NCBI RefSeq assembly: GCF_018687715.1
Contig: NC_056753.1
Span: 28,025,445-28,089,444, forward strand
DNA: 64,000 nucleotides
Source of the DNA: Carya illinoinensis
Taxonomy: Eukaryota; Streptophyta; Magnoliopsida; Fagales; Juglandaceae
Direction: 5' to 3'
The notes under the pieces are model-generated. The model was not told the origin of the DNA and did no database searches. It saw only the letters and a list, made by a program, of their open reading frames with translations. Of this stretch, positions 60,805 to 64,000 are shown piece by piece (position 1 is the stretch's first letter; each line of letters starts with the position of its first letter). Both the position numbers and the translations under genes were made by a program.

Positions 60805-61375
60805 TTAGGGGTGTCAAATCGTGTTAACGTATATTATACTATATAGGTCAACCCTAATTCGATCCGTTAAGTTTATCGTGTCAAAATCTCAAATCATAAC
60901 ACGACCTGTTAATATAACGGGTCATGTCGTGTCAACCTGTTTTGACACATTAATAAATATTACGAAATATGTTAACATGACACAATACGACTTGTAACTA
61001 TTTATATAAATGGATTAAATAGGATTGGAATTAACTCATTTGACATGATTAAATTTAATATAATTTTATATAAATATTAAAATTACAATATCTGTAAAAA
61101 TTATAAAACTAATTACAAATCCAAAATAACAATTCAAACAATAAAAATATCGAAATTAAAATTCTAACAATTTTATTTTAAGTATAAGGATATAATTATA
61201 ATTTTAACTTTCTTATCGTGTCAAAACAGGTTATAACAGATTGACCCGTTAAACAATTGTGTTTTAACAGGTCAATCCGTTTTGACCTGAACTCGTTAAA
61301 AATAAACCCTAACCCACTATTATCGTATCATGTTCGTGTTAAGTTAACCAGTCGTATAACATATTGCTATCTTTA
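60805..61375. repeat. Dispersed repeat with GTGTCAA/TTGACAC words
   Basis: The left part has GGTGTCAAATCGTGTTAACG, GGGTCATGTCGTGTCAACC and TTTTGACACATTAAT; the right part has ATCGTGTCAAAACAGG, TTGACCCGTTAAAC and GGTCAATCCGTTTTGACC. Many of these words are inverted relative to each other, separated by an AT-rich core. Similar sequences are widespread in plant genomes as a MITE/TRIM-like repeat; I cannot name the family. Confidence 0.5.
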
Positions 61376-62342
61376 ATTCCAGTCACATGTATTTTTAAAA
61401 AATATTTATTAATTTTGTATTCAAATCTTAAAGGAAAACTCTGTCGAATATATCTATCAAATTTATATATCAAATTATATTTTAATTTCTTTTAATGGTT
61501 AAAGAAGTATTATTTAATAGAATTATATATTTTTATTTTTAAAAATGTTTTAAAAGATTTGAAAAAATTACACTAAACAATAGAAAGTCTCGATAAAATC
61601 CTCGATGGCCAACCATTCAATCCTAAAACTTCTATACATTTATTTTCTAAAGAATTAAAAACAAAAAATAGAAGGGCAATTTAGCGATTGCGCAGAAGAT
61701 GATGGCAACGAAGAGAATCCTACGAAGAGGAGGGGCATGTTCAAAAGAAGCAGGCATTTAAATATATAGAGGAACCAAGCCACGCCGCTTGCTCATTTCC
61801 TCTATATATCCCTCACCAACGATAGTCCTCTTTCTTCTTCTTCCTCCTCCTCCGCTCTTTTATCTTCAATCCCTCTCTCGCACGCAGAAATCCACACTGA
61901 CTCCCTCGCGAAACCCACGCCTGGCTCGCGGGCAACGTCTCTCAGTCCACCTTCCTTACGCCGGAGATCCCTCCCCTCCTGCCTTCCGCCATCTCTCTTC
62001 TGATCGGATTTGTACCCACCCTCACCCGCACCTTCTTTCGTCCTTTTATATTGTCCTTTTCTGACATTTTCTATTTCTTTTTTAAATATTATTATTTTAC
62101 CCTTTTACTCCAACCGAAGCAACCTGTTTAGCCTGTCTTGTGCTCTTTTATTTTTTTATTATCCCTCTCCTCGACTTACAAAACTTGATTTGACACTTTT
62201 GCCCCAACTTGATTTTACGCTATTGGCCTTCCGAAACAGAAGTAGGTTGACGATTTTGTTTCCCTAGAAAGCAGCTTTACGCTTTTGCCCCTCAGTTTGT
62301 GAAATTTTCTAGGTGCTGACGTGGCATGATTTGAGGGCTAGG
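61376..62342 (+). promoter_or_regulatory. Promoter and pyrimidine-rich leader of the 62343 gene
   Basis: A TTAAATATATAG box lies at 61758-61769. From about 61785 to 62300 the plus strand is strongly pyrimidine-rich (CTCTTTCTTCTTCTTCCTCC and similar), as in many plant 5' leaders. Leader length would be about 540 bases if the box is used; an intron in the leader is possible. A two-codon upstream frame ATG ATT TGA sits at 62326-62334, ending 8 bases before the main ATG. Confidence 0.4.
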
Positions 62343-62747
62343 ATGAGTTATCACGCCCAACGGATTTTGACGCCTGGGGCGTCAAGAAAGCGCAAGGAGA
62401 GAGAAGTCTTGTATTCCTTGAAGCCGTCGGCTCCAGCCACGGCGGCTTCGAAGCCAGGAGAGCCGCTATCGTCAAATCGGCTTCTAGCCGGGTACATGGC
62501 GTACGAATTCCTCAAGAAGGGTACCCTATTCGGCCAGAAGTTCGACCCGGCACGAGCCGAGGCGGTGCCGCTGGCTAGTTCGTCGGCGGAGTCGAAGAGG
62601 TGGAAGCCGGTAGCTGAGGCTGCGGCGGCGAGCGTGAAGAAGGAGCATCAAAGTTACGCTGAGGTGGCGAGCATATTGAAGACGGATGGGGCCCACATTC
62701 CTGGGGTTGTCAACCCTACGCAACTCGCTCGGTGGATTCAGATGTGA
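62343..62747 (+). CDS. Small plant-specific basic protein (EDA6-like, tentative)
   Basis: An intronless frame of 134 residues plus TGA starts at the first in-frame ATG (MSYHAQRI; the upstream in-frame codons lack ATG). Features are a basic start with SRKRKERE at about 14-21 (possible nuclear signal), an alanine/proline-rich spacer, the block LLAGYMAYEFLKKGTLFGQKFDPARAEAV around 44-72, and a conserved-looking end in which HIPGVVNPTQLARWIQM forms the last 17 residues. I recall this pattern from a small family of plant proteins annotated as embryo sac development arrest 6, but that name is from memory and the biochemical role is unknown. GC content is much higher than the surroundings, as expected for a coding exon. 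It looks intact and probably expressed. Confidence 0.8.
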   Translation: MSYHAQRILTPGASRKRKEREVLYSLKPSAPATAASKPGEPLSSNRLLAGYMAYEFLKKGTLFGQKFDPARAEAVPLASSSAESKRWKPVAEAAAASVKKEHQSYAEVASILKTDGAHIPGVVNPTQLARWIQM

Positions 62748-62923
62748 CCGCAACGAAGATTCACACGTCATCCTTGATTGGTCCACGTCAGAGGAGGTTA
62801 AACCCCCATGAGGCGCGTGAATTTTCAGTCCGTTTTACTCCCTCACCCACTCTCCTCGTCTCTTCTTCAATCTAGAATGCTCAGTTTCCCGGAATGTCGG
62901 AACGTTGTTAGGAAAACCCGACG

Positions 62924-62961
<38 letters not shown>
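62924..62961 (+). repeat. (CT)n microsatellite
   Basis: About 18 CT units, probably in the 3' UTR of the 62343 gene. Confidence 0.92.
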
Positions 62962-62965
<4 letters not shown>

Positions 62966-64000
62966 GTGTGCTGTTGTATATTTAATTTCAAATTAAACTG
63001 CATGTGTAACTTTGGAGGGAAAACGATGAGATCGAAAATGCTTTAATATATGCTTCCTTTGTTCATCACACACAAGTGTGTCATGTGTTATATCATGCCC
63101 TTTTGTTTTGTTTTGTTAGATGACACGTTGCTTTATGTATACATGAATGTTGGCATGCATAATGATTTTGTATAACTAGCGCTTGAGAATCTCATCAGCT
63201 CAGCTAGCTCATGAAAAGGCTACATATATATGTATATATACTGATATGATATATGGCATGGGAATGAAGATTGAAGAAGGGCCCCCGGAGTTGCAGGCTT
63301 GCAGCTTGATCGAGTAAATACAAGCCAATGCTATTCCCGCGCGCCTATGTATTTATATATGGGCATGCATATCTGCATGTCTTATATATGTACTTCATGG
63401 TTGATGGGTGTACGTATCGATCGATACATACATATATGTTTGTATATATCACTGTATGAGTTATGTGCAGTAGGTTTGCGCGCATGTGATGAAGATGATG
63501 ATGTGGTGGATGAGATCAGCTAGGCAGTTGAAACTGGATCAGGTCATGTTGTTTGTATGGGAATGAGTTGGGTTCGTATACATGCATGCGCAGGATACGT
63601 ACATGCATGCATGATTTGATTCCAAGTGAGCACTTTGGAGCATCGATCTGATCTTGGGTCTGGGTTGTTTATGTTGTCGAGGCTAGCTCACCAGTTTCGG
63701 ATGCATGCCATCGGTGAAACTAATGATGATTTGCATTTTTTAAATGAATTAGCCTAATTAGCATGCAGCGATCCATATATACCCTTTCACTTTTAAAGAG
63801 TACTAGTGGCCGCCAGTGGCTATGGCATTATGTGAGGACACTGAGGTTGTCTTCCATCCATCTGTGTTTTTTCTGTTCTTGGAATTAGGGCATGCTGCAT
63901 GTTGCTGAAGTTAATTATATAATGGGATCGTGTTTGTGCTACATTCTCCTTCAAAATCATCCCTATTAACAAAATAATCCGCGTGAGGATGAGGCTTACT
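62962..64000. other. Gene-free right edge
   Basis: No gene is supported. Frequent CATGCATGC and TATATATG words. A frame at 63299-63523 has no recognisable domain and lies in simple-sequence DNA. Confidence 0.45.

Noticed and set aside
63299..63523. Coding frame at the right edge
   Set aside because: Made of ATG/CAT and TATA simple words with no domain; looks like chance.
1..64000. CRISPR arrays, bacterial-type operons, rRNA or tRNA genes
   Set aside because: None seen; the window has eukaryotic gene structure throughout and I could not identify a tRNA or rRNA gene by eye.

Overview
This window is nuclear DNA from a eudicot plant, most likely a woody species. The evidence is spliced plant genes (a nuclear-encoded plastid ribosomal protein, an NRT1/PTR transporter, a glycine-rich cell-wall protein and a small plant-specific protein), plant-type LINE, Copia and En/Spm-like elements, many MITEs, and long AT-rich intergenic DNA. 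A family in the Fagales such as Juglandaceae would fit the look of the GTTTGG...CCAAAC MITEs, but that is only a hunch.

Layout. The backbone is a large dispersed duplication. Unit A (1-14548, already under way at the left edge) matches unit B (27372-40714) in the same orientation; in one stretch compared by eye the difference is about 6%. Each copy took up different transposons afterwards, so each serves as the empty site for the other. Unit A carries a nearly complete L1-type LINE (2961-8880, minus strand, 18-bp target duplication). Unit B carries a complete Copia element with a 1408-codon open reading frame (28943-33658, minus strand, 5-bp target duplication). A small MITE is present at one site only in A and a relative at another site only in B. 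The shared sequence contains a decayed En/Spm (CACTA)-like element.

Unit B runs straight into the intact two-exon plastid RPL28 gene (40725-42512). Unit A stops 11 bp before the position equivalent to the RPL28 start codon. There a Copia LTR begins and no RPL28 coding sequence follows, so A holds an orphan copy of the RPL28 upstream region. Between the units lie two Copia fragments (14549-15453 and 17325-about 19217), a third partial copy of the CACTA-like sequence, and a complete four-exon NPF5 (NRT1/PTR) gene on the minus strand (19330-23350, 592 aa).

Right of RPL28 are a single-exon glycine-rich secreted protein gene (44292-45590, minus), about 16.7 kb of AT-rich DNA with MITEs and short repeats but no gene I can support, and a small plant-specific gene (62343-62747, plus). 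The four host genes have unrelated roles (plastid translation, peptide/nitrate-type transport, cell wall, unknown), and nothing suggests they work as a unit. I found no previously undescribed biological system. What merits attention is the evolutionary record: paired occupied and empty transposon sites, an orphaned RPL28 promoter, and Copia LTRs with non-TG termini.
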